Under the pieces are notes generated by a model. It ran no database searches. It was not told the origin of the DNA and worked only from the letters and a program-made list of their open reading frames with translations. A DNA stretch of 23,986 nucleotides, taken from IMG/VR virus record IMGVR_UViG_3300046804_001017, positions 1 to 23,986 of that record; one strand, 5' to 3'. Within the stretch, counting starts at the first letter, position 1. The number at the start of each line of letters is the position of its first letter. Source of the DNA: a virus. Shown here one piece after another: positions 6,869 through 17,600 of this stretch. The position numbers and the translations under genes were made by a program.

Positions 6869-7192
6869 ATGGCAACAACCACGCATGAGGCTGAAAAAGT
6901 CACTCTCATTGATGGAACTATTATCAACGTTCGTCCACTTAAGATCTCACTTCTTCGTCCATTTATGAAGAAGTTTGAAGGGGTGGCAAAAGTTGCGGAA
7001 GATAACGAGAAGTCTATGACTCTACTCGTAGAATGTGTTCAAATCGCTATGGAGCAGTACAAGCCAGAATTAGCAGGAGACATTCAAAAGTTGGAAGAGG
7101 TGCTTGACCTTCCAACAGTATACAAGATTGTAGAGGCAGCATCAGGTATTAACTTGACAGCAATCTCAGACGTTCTTAGTACACAAGAATAA
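6869..7192 (+). CDS. Short tail assembly chaperone (G type)
   Basis: A 107-residue paralogue of the N-terminal part of the preceding gene: it shares MATT, DGT, PLKI, LR-FM, DNE, LVEC, QY-PE, PT-YK and GI in the same order, and ends where the long protein's extra domain begins. Chaperones of this class are needed in excess over the long form. The sequence agrees: consensus-like promoter, AGGAGG (6858-6863) 5 nt before the ATG, and optimised codons (both Arg are CGT, no ATA among nine Ile), in contrast to its long neighbour. It lies just before the tape measure gene, as such chaperones do. No downstream frame extension or slippery sequence is seen. Confidence 0.75.
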   Translation: MATTTHEAEKVTLIDGTIINVRPLKISLLRPFMKKFEGVAKVAEDNEKSMTLLVECVQIAMEQYKPELAGDIQKLEEVLDLPTVYKIVEAASGINLTAISDVLSTQE

Positions 7193-7217
7193 CTATATAA
7201 TAAAAGAGGTGTGATAG

Positions 7218-10200
7218 ATGGCTGATGTTAATGCCAATATTGGCGTAAATATTGACACGTCATTAGCATTAGCACAACTTAAGTCTCTTCAGAGGCAGAT
7301 ATCACAGTTCCATACATCTATAGCAAGATCCAGCGAAACTGCTGCCCTTGCTCAGAAGTCTCTGCAGAAGAACTTCCTAAATAGCGTAAATGCTATTGGG
7401 TCGTTCTCTGCTGAACTTCGAACAGTAAAAACAACTACAGAATCATTTACAGCATCTCTTGAGGGCAATAAGTTCTCAATGCGAGAATATTTCCGTTATG
7501 CTGGCGGTGCTACAAAAACCTTTGGTCGTTTATTTAAATCAGAGTTTGACACAATTGGCAAGGTAGCAGAAGAACGTGTTAAAAGATTACAAACCCAATA
7601 TATTAAAATGGGTCGTGATGCTAGTGGAGCAATGCAGGCAATCTCCATTACACCAACATCTTTGGACATGGAAAACTATGGTACTAAAACAGCCATAGCA
7701 GCACAGAAACAAGCACTGTTTAATCAATTAATGAAACAAGGTTCTACCAACCTTTTAAATTTTGGTAAAAATACACAATGGGCAGGACGCCAACTTATGG
7801 TTGGTTTTACTATCCCGCTTGCCATGGTTGGATCTGCAGCAACAAAAACTTTCATGGATATGGAAGCCCAGGCACTTAAGTTTAAGAAGGTTTATGGAGA
7901 TTTATTTACTCCAAAGGAAGAAACACAACAAGCATTAGATAATATTATGGAACTTGGTAAACAGTTTACTAAGTATGGAGTTGCTGTTTCTGATACTGTT
8001 GGTTTGGCAGCAGATGCTGCAGCAGCAGGTTTTAGTGGACTTGATCTACAGAGACAGACCACTGAAGCAACCAGGTTGTCTGTTCTTGGACAGATTGATA
8101 ATCAAAAAGCACTTGAAACAACAATATCTTTACAAAATGCATTTGGAATGTCAAGTGATAAATTAGCAGATAGCATTAACTTTTTAAACGCAGTAGAAAA
8201 CCAAACAGTTGTATCTCTTGATGATATTACTACTGCTATTCCAAAAGTTGCTCCAGTTATTCAACAACTTGGCGGAGATGTAAAAGATTTAACATTCTTC
8301 TTGGCAGCAATGAAAGAGGGAGGAATCAATGCTTCAGAAGGTGCAAACGCACTTAAGTCTGGTCTTGCTGCACTGATTAATCCAACAGGCAAAGCATCTG
8401 CAATGCTTGCACAATTTGGAATTAATGCTAATGAGATTGTTACAAAAAATAAAGGTAATCTTAAGGCTACAGTTATAGAATTTGCAACAGCGCTTAATCA
8501 GTTAGACCCATTAAATAGGGCACAAGCAATTGAGCAAATGTTTGGCAAGTTCCAGTTTGCTCGTTTATCTACACTATTTGCAAACGTTGCTAAAGATGGA
8601 AATCAGGCAGCCCGTGTTCTTAATTTAGCAAACGCATCTGTTGAAGAACTATCTGCTTTATCTGAACAAGAATTAGGAATGACTGCAGATTCAGCAATGA
8701 ATAAATTTAAAAAGACTGTTGAAGATTTAAAGGCCGCCCTTATTCCAGTTGGTAAATCATTCCTTGAAGCGGTAACTCCTATTGTAGAGTTTGTTGGCGG
8801 CATTCTTGAAAAGTTTGCAGATCTTTCTTCTGGAACTAAAAAAGCAATAACACTTATGGTTACTGTTATTGGTGGCCTTGGACCTATATTGCTTATGACT
8901 TTTGGTTTGCTTGCTAATGGCGTAGCAAATATAATTAAACTATTTTTAACACTTCGTAATGGATATTTAAGATTAACTGGACAGTCTCAAGTTCTTGGAG
9001 AACAAACTCAATATCTTACAGCAGAACAGATTGACGCTGCAGCAGCATCGCATTCACTTAACCAAGCACATGCAACTCTAACACAACAGTTTACTGCAGA
9101 AGCATCAGCAGTTAATCAACTTATAGCAGCATATCAAGCAGCAACAAGAGCGGGAGCAGCATTTGCAGCCGCTAATCCTGGAGCAATGCTTCCAAGACCA
9201 CGAGGGTATGCTGAAGGAGTTATTAGTGTTCCAGGAAATGGTAAAGGCGATACAGTTCCTGCGATGCTTACCCCAGGAGAAGCAGTTATTCCTGCAGCAA
9301 TGGCAAAGAAGTATGCACCACTTATTAATGGAATGATTGCTGGAAATATTCCAGGATATGAATCAGGGCTTAAAGTAGCAGGTATATCAGCACCACCAGG
9401 AACACAGTTTGGGCATATAACAACAACTGTAGAAACAACAGTAGGGGCATTCTTAGCATCATTAAAAAATATGTCAGCAGACATGCAAGAGCAGCACCGC
9501 TCTACAATTCATTATTTACAACAACTTGCAGATCTTGGACTTCAAACAAAGAAATTAACAACATATAGTGGTCTAGGTGCATTCCAAGGAGAAGCATTAA
9601 ATGAAGCATTAGGTAAGGGTGGAAGACAAGTTCCAAAGGCTATGATTCTTAAGGATATGGCAGAGATTGGAATTAAACGTTGGGAACCAGCACTTGCAAT
9701 TGGTGGAGCAAAACTAGAAGAAGTTAATACTGAATTAGTTGCATATGAAACATCATTAATAGAAGCAATAAACGATTTTAAGAATATGCACGGCAAAACA
9801 ACAATGTCTGGTCAAGAACTTGAAGCGCTTGAAAAAAGTATTAGAGAAACTCTTCCAGCATCATCAAAATTAAAACAAGCACTTGATCTTGCAGCAGATA
9901 CAATTACAGAATTTAGAGTTTCATTAAATAAAGCAGACTTTGAACAAATTGCAAAGGTAGCACCAGGCGCAATTGTTCCTGGGGTTCCTGGACAAGCATC
10001 TTCTGGCGGAGTAATGATTACTGGAGTTTCTGGTAAGCAAAGAAAAGTAAGAGGTAAGGGAGATAATCTTAAGGCAAGAGTTCCAGGGGGCATGGGTACC
10101 TATTCCGCTATTGCCGCAGCAGAAGCAACAGATTTAACAAATGATTTAATTGTAGCAACAGCAAGAGCAGCAGGAACTCAATCTCCATCAAAGAAAACAA

Positions 10201-13200
10201 TTCCAATTGGAGAAGATATTGCAAGAGGCCTTGAAGTTGGAATGTCAAATCGTAAAGATGATGTTGCAACAGCAGGATCAAACCTTGGAAAGGCTGCTAC
10301 ACAAAGCACAAGCCGTGGAGCAAGAACAGGTGTTATTAGTCCAGATCAACCTTATAAAATTGAAAAAACACGAGGTGGTGTAACTGTAGGAGAAGTAGCA
10401 GGAAGAGCACCTATAAGTCCAGATATAAAGCAAAAGGCTATTGAAAATGCAAAAATTACTCAAACTGCTACTGATAGATTAAAAGGTCTTGATAGAAATA
10501 TTATGGGAGCATCTTTTGCTATATCCAGTTTATCTGCATTAGCATCAATGTCTGGTGGAGCCCTTGGAAATATGGCTGGGGTAATTTCTAAAGTTACTGG
10601 AGCCTTATTTGCACTACAAGCAATTACTGGTTTACTTACACAAACAAATATGCTTGCACTTGTTCAAAAAAGAGCAGAAGCATCAGGGCTTATTGCTGGC
10701 AATGTTCTTACAAAAAAGATGGGCTTAAATACAACACTATTTTCTGGTGGAATAAAGAAACTTCTTCCTAATTTATTAAACTTTGGAAAGGTGCTTGCAA
10801 GATTCCTTGGTCCAGTTGGACTAGCAATTACAGCAATAACTGCAACAGTATCTATTATTAAACTAGTAAATGCTGCAAGAGAACGTGAAAAATTAAAAAT
10901 TGAAGGTCTTGGCAACGCAGCATTTATTGCTGGAGATAAACTAAAAACTCTTGGTGATTTCTTTGGAATAGTTCCACAAAAATTTGGTTTTGAAAATCTG
11001 CCAAAGGGGGCAGGTAAAGGTTTAACTGTAGGTGCAACACAAGCAGCAAAAGTTGCTGAACTAAGGGGAACTGAAGGATTTCAAAAAGATTTTGGAAAAG
11101 ATATACAGTCATTAAAGGCTGCATCAAACAAACAAGCAGAACTTGTATTTAAATCTTTAATAGTTCAATTGCGTGGAAGAGGTTTTGCAGAAGACCAGGT
11201 AAAAACAATTATTCAAGCACTACAAGAAGAGTCTGGCAAAACAGACGTAAAAATTGATTTTAAGTCTCTTAAGTTAAATACTAAAGAAGGTCAAAAAGAA
11301 CTTAAAGCAACAGTTGGAACTATGCTTAATTCTTATTCAAAACAATTTTCAAAGGGATATTCTTCTAGCGTTGGCTCAGCAGTAAGTTATGCAACAGGAC
11401 AAACAGTAACATGGGTTAATGAAAATCTTTCTAAAGGTCTTGAAAAATCAATTAATACTACATCAAAATCAATTACAGGTTTAATTGGTGGAATTGAAGC
11501 AGACTTAAAGGCTGGAAGAATTAGTGCTGCAGAATTTTCTGAAGCATTTGGAATAATAAATACAAAAATAGCATCAATGCCACCTGCATCAGGAATGCTA
11601 TTGATTGATTCAATATTAAAAACAATGGGTCCAGATGCTGTTAAGGCTGGTAAAGGTTTTACAAATGTATCCGATAGACTATTAGTTCTTCAGGCAGTAT
11701 CTTTAGGGGCAATAGGGCCAGATAGTCCACTTATAAAAGGACTAAGAAATATTGCAGACCCAGAAGCATATGCAAAAGCAAAGGCTGGAATTGAAAGTTT
11801 AATATCATCTAAGTTAGTTGATCAAGCAAAAGCCGCTGCTGCAGAAATTAAAGCATTTCAAGAAACCGCTAATGCAACTACTGAAAAAAGTCCATTTCAA
11901 TTAGCAGTTGATCAACTTAAACAACAAAGATCAGAGATGCTTAATACTGTTAAATCTTATGGAATGTTAAGAAAAGCAGGAGTAGGTGCTGGCAAAGCAT
12001 TTGCAATAGCAAAAGATCCAATTTTGGCTGCTGCGTTGGCAAGTACTAAGGTTGGAACTCAAAAATGGAAAGATTTAATTAAGTTAATTAAAGAAACTGA
12101 TGCAGCATTGATAAAAAGTAAACTTACTGAACTAAGTGCTGATATAGATTATACAAAACAGTTTACTGCCATTGTTCCAGTACTTAAAAAAGCAGGGCTA
12201 AATGCAGAAGAAATTCAAAATATTTTTGCAGATCCAGCATTTGCACAACAGTTTATTAAAAACATAAAAAATGGCAAAGTCAATATGGAAGAGTTAAATA
12301 AGATTATTACCAAAACTATGCAAGATAGAAATGCTAAACTTTCATTTGAGACTTCTTTAAAAACAGATGATGAATTATTTAATGATGCTATGGATAAAGC
12401 AAATGATATGTTTAATAAAATTCAAGCAGGCATAGAAGTACAGTACGCTGGACAGATTAAAGCAGGAGAAGATGCTGTAACTAAAGCACAAAATAATATT
12501 GATACTATTCAAAAAGAAATTGATGGAATTCAAACAAAAATTAATGAAAAACAACGTGATATTGAAATTAATATTACTAGAAAAATTGAAGAATATCAAG
12601 CATCAATTGATAAACTTCAAGAATCTATAAAAGAAAGATTTGATCTTCCACTTGCTAAACTTTCTGATGAAGGAGATATTTTATCAAATACATTATCTTT
12701 AATTGATCGTCAAGAATCTGCAATCAATAAAAAATATGATCAACAGGCTGCAGCACTCACAAAAATTTCTGAGATTAACTCTGAAATTGCTGGACAACAA
12801 AAGCAACAGTTAGGTTTAGCAGATGCACTTTCTCGTGGTGATATAGCAGCCGCTGCTGCCGCAGCACAAGAAATGAGAGCAACTGCAGCAGCAGGTGCAC
12901 AAGGAAGACAAACTGGAATTCTTGAGGCTGCTCGTACTGCAGAACTTGCTGGAGTCACAGTTAATGGAATGACAAGAGCACAAATTGAAGAGCGTCAATT
13001 TCAGATATCACAACAAAGTTTTGCATTACAACAACAACGTAAAATTGTTGAGCAACAAATTGCAGATATTGAAGCAAAGCAAATTGCACCATTAACTGCA
13101 CAAAGAGTTATTGCTGAAAAAGCAATTCGTGATGAAGAAGATAAAATTTATCAAATACAAGTTAGTAGACTAGTTCCTGCTCAAGCAGCATTAACAAAGG

Positions 13201-13970
13201 CTGAAGGTTTACTAAAGGCTACACAAGATAAACTAAAGGCTGATCTTGATATTATTGAGCAAGATAAAAAATATTGGGCTGATGCTAAGGTTGCAAGAGA
13301 TTTAGCAACCATTGATCAAGAAGAGTATAAGAAAGTTTTAACTGAAACATCTTCTGTAGCAAAAGGTGTACTTGATAAAATTCTTGCACTTAATACAACA
13401 GTAAGAACAACACACATTATTAATACTGTTTATACATCATCAGGAAGCACAAGTTCGATTGGAACGCCATTTGGACAGGCAGGTTCATCGGGAAGCACAG
13501 GAGCAACTGGAACACCATTTGGACAGGCAGGTTCATCGGGAACTACAAAGAAGATGTATGGTGGAAAGATTATGCCAATGAACTATGGTGGAATGGTTCC
13601 TAAATATATGGGTATTGGTGGTAAGGTTGGCTCTGATACAGTTCCTGCCATGCTAACCCCTGGCGAATTTGTAATGAATAAGGCTGCAACTAAACGTTTT
13701 GGTCCAATGTTAGAAAATATGAATAATTCTAAGTATCCATCTATGATTAAAGATTTGACTCCAACAACCTATACAAATGTTAATTCATCTATGGTAACAC
13801 CTATTGTTAATAATATATCTACAAGTGTCAACGATAACTCTAGCACCATGTATAATTATAATGTAGGAATTAATGTTAATGACTCTAATGCAAGTTCTAA
13901 TGATATTGCAAGGGCAGTTATTGGTCAAATTAAATATATTGATTCCCAGAGAATTAGAGGACAAAGATAA
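7218..13970 (+). CDS. Tape measure protein
   Basis: At 2250 residues it is the largest gene here and sets tail length; at about 0.15 nm per residue the tail would be some 340 nm. Residues about 200-420 resemble the TP901-type tape measure core (FMDMEAQALKFKKVYGDLF, AADAAAAGFSG, MKEGGINASEGANALKSGLA). Hydrophobic, membrane-prone segments lie at about 543-580, 1096-1140 and 1196-1217. The recurring tape measure motif DTVPAMLTPGE occurs twice (678-688 and 2140-2150), and QSPSKKTIPIGEDIARGLE lies near 988. Residues about 1745-2050 are a long coiled coil. GTPFGQAGS is repeated with a 16-residue period at 2082 and 2098. No peptidoglycan hydrolase domain is evident. Start ATG has AGAGG 8 nt upstream. 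The last base of the stop is the first base of the next ATG. Confidence 0.92.
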   Translation: MADVNANIGVNIDTSLALAQLKSLQRQISQFHTSIARSSETAALAQKSLQKNFLNSVNAIGSFSAELRTVKTTTESFTASLEGNKFSMREYFRYAGGATKTFGRLFKSEFDTIGKVAEERVKRLQTQYIKMGRDASGAMQAISITPTSLDMENYGTKTAIAAQKQALFNQLMKQGSTNLLNFGKNTQWAGRQLMVGFTIPLAMVGSAATKTFMDMEAQALKFKKVYGDLFTPKEETQQALDNIMELGKQFTKYGVAVSDTVGLAADAAAAGFSGLDLQRQTTEATRLSVLGQIDNQKALETTISLQNAFGMSSDKLADSINFLNAVENQTVVSLDDITTAIPKVAPVIQQLGGDVKDLTFFLAAMKEGGINASEGANALKSGLAALINPTGKASAMLAQFGINANEIVTKNKGNLKATVIEFATALNQLDPLNRAQAIEQMFGKFQFARLSTLFANVAKDGNQAARVLNLANASVEELSALSEQELGMTADSAMNKFKKTVEDLKAALIPVGKSFLEAVTPIVEFVGGILEKFADLSSGTKKAITLMVTVIGGLGPILLMTFGLLANGVANIIKLFLTLRNGYLRLTGQSQVLGEQTQYLTAEQIDAAAASHSLNQAHATLTQQFTAEASAVNQLIAAYQAATRAGAAFAAANPGAMLPRPRGYAEGVISVPGNGKGDTVPAMLTPGEAVIPAAMAKKYAPLINGMIAGNIPGYESGLKVAGISAPPGTQFGHITTTVETTVGAFLASLKNMSADMQEQHRSTIHYLQQLADLGLQTKKLTTYSGLGAFQGEALNEALGKGGRQVPKAMILKDMAEIGIKRWEPALAIGGAKLEEVNTELVAYETSLIEAINDFKNMHGKTTMSGQELEALEKSIRETLPASSKLKQALDLAADTITEFRVSLNKADFEQIAKVAPGAIVPGVPGQASSGGVMITGVSGKQRKVRGKGDNLKARVPGGMGTYSAIAAAEATDLTNDLIVATARAAGTQSPSKKTIPIGEDIARGLEVGMSNRKDDVATAGSNLGKAATQSTSRGARTGVISPDQPYKIEKTRGGVTVGEVAGRAPISPDIKQKAIENAKITQTATDRLKGLDRNIMGASFAISSLSALASMSGGALGNMAGVISKVTGALFALQAITGLLTQTNMLALVQKRAEASGLIAGNVLTKKMGLNTTLFSGGIKKLLPNLLNFGKVLARFLGPVGLAITAITATVSIIKLVNAAREREKLKIEGLGNAAFIAGDKLKTLGDFFGIVPQKFGFENLPKGAGKGLTVGATQAAKVAELRGTEGFQKDFGKDIQSLKAASNKQAELVFKSLIVQLRGRGFAEDQVKTIIQALQEESGKTDVKIDFKSLKLNTKEGQKELKATVGTMLNSYSKQFSKGYSSSVGSAVSYATGQTVTWVNENLSKGLEKSINTTSKSITGLIGGIEADLKAGRISAAEFSEAFGIINTKIASMPPASGMLLIDSILKTMGPDAVKAGKGFTNVSDRLLVLQAVSLGAIGPDSPLIKGLRNIADPEAYAKAKAGIESLISSKLVDQAKAAAAEIKAFQETANATTEKSPFQLAVDQLKQQRSEMLNTVKSYGMLRKAGVGAGKAFAIAKDPILAAALASTKVGTQKWKDLIKLIKETDAALIKSKLTELSADIDYTKQFTAIVPVLKKAGLNAEEIQNIFADPAFAQQFIKNIKNGKVNMEELNKIITKTMQDRNAKLSFETSLKTDDELFNDAMDKANDMFNKIQAGIEVQYAGQIKAGEDAVTKAQNNIDTIQKEIDGIQTKINEKQRDIEINITRKIEEYQASIDKLQESIKERFDLPLAKLSDEGDILSNTLSLIDRQESAINKKYDQQAAALTKISEINSEIAGQQKQQLGLADALSRGDIAAAAAAAQEMRATAAAGAQGRQTGILEAARTAELAGVTVNGMTRAQIEERQFQISQQSFALQQQRKIVEQQIADIEAKQIAPLTAQRVIAEKAIRDEEDKIYQIQVSRLVPAQAALTKAEGLLKATQDKLKADLDIIEQDKKYWADAKVARDLATIDQEEYKKVLTETSSVAKGVLDKILALNTTVRTTHIINTVYTSSGSTSSIGTPFGQAGSSGSTGATGTPFGQAGSSGTTKKMYGGKIMPMNYGGMVPKYMGIGGKVGSDTVPAMLTPGEFVMNKAATKRFGPMLENMNNSKYPSMIKDLTPTTYTNVNSSMVTPIVNNISTSVNDNSSTMYNYNVGINVNDSNASSNDIARAVIGQIKYIDSQRIRGQR
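13461..13535 (+). repeat. 48-bp-period direct repeat in tape measure (GTPFGQAGS units)
   Basis: Two near-identical 33-bp units start at 13461 and 13509 and differ by one base in the shared part. They encode GTPFGQAGSSG twice. A third, diverged copy of the same peptide lies in the gene at 18927. Confidence 0.8.
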
Positions 13971-14611
13971 TGGCAACAGCAGCATATTTAACTGGAAGAC
14001 GTAGATATCAAAGGCCACAGGCCATCCTTTGGTCTGAGAACGCTGGTACTCTTCAGAGTGGACTTTATGTACCAACAGGTTATGAAATAGGCGCAGATGC
14101 CCCAGAGGGGACTGATACAGCCCTTCTAGACCAGTTTATGATTCTATCTGACGATAATCGAGGGGAACTTCAATTTAATCCAACAAGAATTGAACAACGT
14201 CAAAGAACTATTAATGGAAGAATGAGATCTTATCATATTGCTGATAAACTATCTATGTCTTTATCTTGGAATATGCTTCCATCTAGAGGTTTTTATTTAC
14301 CTCCAGATTTTAATGTAACTACAGGGGCATCTCCATATAAGAATATTGCTAATCAAGAGTTTACATCAGATGGTGGTGCTGGTGGAGTAGAAATTTTAGA
14401 TTGGTATGAAAATCATAAAGGTTCCTTCTGGATGTTTCTTGCATATGATAAATATAACAATTTTGGAAGTGACAGCGCAGCATATGGTCATCTAGCACAA
14501 TATAATCAAATAATGGAAGTTTATTTTGCTGATTTTAATTATACAGTTGTAAAACGTGGTGGAAGTAACTTCGATTTTTGGAATATATCGGTAACTCTGG
14601 AAGAGGCTTAA
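13970..14611 (+). CDS. Probable distal tail protein
   Basis: A 213-residue protein directly after the tape measure, the usual site of the distal tail protein that closes the tube and starts the tail tip. The N-terminus is basic (RRRYQRPQ). The C-terminus has EVYFADFNYTVVKRGG and FDFWNISVTLEEA, a strand pair reminiscent of tail-tube/distal-tail folds that often end in a V-LEE-like strand. The middle holds SFWMFLAYDKYNNFGSD. The start overlaps the tape measure stop by one base (TAATG), so the two are translationally coupled. Assignment is mainly positional; another minor tail role is possible. Confidence 0.55.
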   Translation: MATAAYLTGRRRYQRPQAILWSENAGTLQSGLYVPTGYEIGADAPEGTDTALLDQFMILSDDNRGELQFNPTRIEQRQRTINGRMRSYHIADKLSMSLSWNMLPSRGFYLPPDFNVTTGASPYKNIANQEFTSDGGAGGVEILDWYENHKGSFWMFLAYDKYNNFGSDSAAYGHLAQYNQIMEVYFADFNYTVVKRGGSNFDFWNISVTLEEA

Positions 14612-14612
14612 A

Positions 14613-17600
14613 TTGTTTGTTAACGAAGCCTTAAAAACACACTTAGAAACATCTTCTACTATTCAACTTGAGTCATTAGTTTTGGCTGAGTGGAATATGA
14701 ATATGCCAGATAATATTTTTAAATTAGGAAACTATAGATATAGACCAACTACGGCAGGTTCAGTATATTATAATTTACCAAATACTTTTGATATTTTGGA
14801 TACTGGTAATTTCTATACTGGTGCAACAGATGCAGATATTATTGTTGATGGTGGTTTTGATAATGAAGATATTCCACAGTCTTTTACATCAACTAACCAA
14901 AAAATGAAAATGATATATTCATTAGAAGATTGTATTAAACCATTTAGGCCAAGATCTGGAATAAATAAACCTCTTTATTTTAATAATAAATACCTACCTA
15001 ACTCTGGCGCTAATATGGCTGAACGACCAAGATATTATATGCCTTCAAGATATGATCAGTTTAAATACTGGACTTCTTATAGAACAGAAAGTAGTGTTGA
15101 AAGGGGCATTGCAAAAAATAAATCAAATTCATTATTTTATATTGATGATGCCGTACCATTTGTTGTTTATAAAGAAAAGGTACCAGCAAATAGGCTTGTA
15201 ATAAAAATGCAAACAAATGTTGGAGATGTTGATTTAGGACCATTTAAGAATGGTTCAGTATCTTTCAATGATCCATTTTTTGGTACTGCCAATAAAACAA
15301 CGCCTACAAGATGGAAAATACAATATCTTAATGAAAATAATTGGGTAGATGCTTATGTATTTACAGAAAATGATACTCGTTCAGATGGTAGTGCAATAAT
15401 TGGTTCAGATGGTTATGTAGAACTAGAGTATGGCTTAATAATCCCAGAAGAATATGCAAGTTCATTTATTTTTGCTGAGAGATATGCATCAGCAACATTG
15501 CTTCCAGATACATCGCTTGAAGGGTATGCCTATTTAGTAGTTGAAAATGAAAACGACAGAGGAACTTTTTATATCTGGATAGATGGAGAATATGAAACAT
15601 TTACTCCAGAATATGGATGGACGCTTGGATCTGAGTCAATTACAAATAATTCAGGGTTTGTAACTGATCTTACATCTCCAGATTCATTTTTAGATACAGT
15701 AGCAGGTGGAACATCATATAGAGAATTTCAATATATTCGTGGAATAAGACTTGTTGTAGATACAATGAATAAATTTGATTCAACATTTGATCTTATTGAA
15801 ATGTCTCCTAGATTAATTGTAGATATTTCTGACAAGGTAATTGATTTTAAAATTACAAAAACCCTTTCTGATATCGGAGTAACATCTTTACCTGTAGGGC
15901 AGTTACTTGCTTCAAACGGATCACTAACCATATTTGATGATGACCAAGCATTTAATGAAGAAAATACAACAAGTATTATTTCTGGATACTTAACAAAAAA
16001 TATTAAGTTTAATTTTTATGAAACAATACTTGATGTTGATGGCTATGACTATTTTGTACCAATTAAAACATTATACTCAGAAGGTTTTCCGCAGGCCGAT
16101 ATAACTGCTGGAACAATATCAATAAATTTAAGAGATTTTTTCTTCTTCTTAGAATCAATGCCAGCACCTAGACTTCTTACAACGCAAACATCTTTAAGTT
16201 ATGCAGTTACACTACTTCTTGACTATATTGGTGTTAGTAATTACACCTTCAAGAGAGTTACTAATGAATCAGATCCAATAATCCCATTTTTCTTTGTAGC
16301 ACCAGATCAAAATGTTGCACAGGTTTTAAATCAATTGGCTATTGCTACTCAGACAGCAATGTTTTTTGATGAATATAATAACTTTGTTGTAATGAGTAAA
16401 GACTATATGATGCCAACCTCAACTCAAAGGTCTACTGATTTTATTATTAGTGGCTCAAATAACCAAACCGATACTGGAGTAATTGAAAATTCATCATCTG
16501 GTAATTTGCCAAACATTATCTCTATTGCATCACAAGATAATAAAATTTATAATGATGGAAAGATTAATTATACTGCTAGATATATTCAAAGGTCATACGG
16601 AGTTATTCGTGATGCACATAAACTTGATCGTGATAAAACTTGGGTATACAAGCCATCACTTTTATGGGAATCGGCGGGTACTGAAAATCTTAAAACAATT
16701 AATGAAGTAGCAGCAAAACAATCAGCCTATAGTCTATCTGCAATCCCTATTAATTCAGATGTTCCAAATACCCCGCCAGTTGTAATACAGAACGTTATGA
16801 CAAACAATGTTATAGACCTTGGTGAAGGCGTATACTGGCTAACTAGATATCAAGGATATTTCTATTCAAATGGAGAAGTTATTAGGTTTGATGCAGCACA
16901 GTTTAATATCACTGGAACTGGAAATGTTTGGATATCAAGCAATCAAGAGTATCAAAAATATTTTGCATCGCTACCATTTAATGGCAAAATATACCCAACT
17001 GGTTTAGTTAGAATTTATGCTGTTCCATACTATGAAACTGTAGATGGAATAACAAGAATGCAAAATGGTGCAGTAGTAGAGCATGGTCGTGCACAGTTTG
17101 GTACTCAGATAACATCACATACTGCTGGAATTGATCCGTATTGGTCAAATAATGATTATGTTCGTGGCTGTGATATGCAAACCCAATATCTATTTACTAC
17201 ACAACTAGATTCAGATGTTACACTGCCAGCAACAACTGTTGGGGCAGCAGGAGTTAATAATACAACTGCAAAGCAAACAACAAGAAATGGTGTTATTAAA
17301 AACTTTATGGCAACTAATTATTTGACAGAAACTGCCGTCAATAATCTTAGATCAACAGAAAGTGGAACTATTCAATCTTCAGCACTAGTTATGAATGGTC
17401 CATCTTTTAAAACAACAGAAACCCCGTTAAACTTTGTTTCATATGTTTATAAAAATTTAAATAATGCTTATAAACATTTTGGAACTAGAATGCGTATTGT
17501 TGGAAAGATTGAAAATAGCACAACCAGAACACAAACCCCTATTGGCAGTACAACATATTTTCAGGCTCCAGGAACACAGCCAAACCAAAATGTTAATATT

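Noticed and set aside
7196-7201. TATAAT just before the tape measure gene as a promoter.
   Set aside because: No TG extension or -35 at 16-18 bp; the nearest TTGACA (7154-7159) is 36 bp away. It is likely chance in A+T-rich DNA.
6780-7217. Programmed frameshift between the chaperone genes or into the tape measure.
   Set aside because: The long form is already one uninterrupted ORF, a promoter lies between the two genes, and no slippery heptamer with a continuing frame was seen near the end of the short gene.
9134-10093. Minus-strand open frames within the tape measure gene (9134-9484, 9542-9796, 9812-10093).
   Set aside because: They are shadows of the strongly supported + strand gene; there is no ribosome site or independent coding sign.
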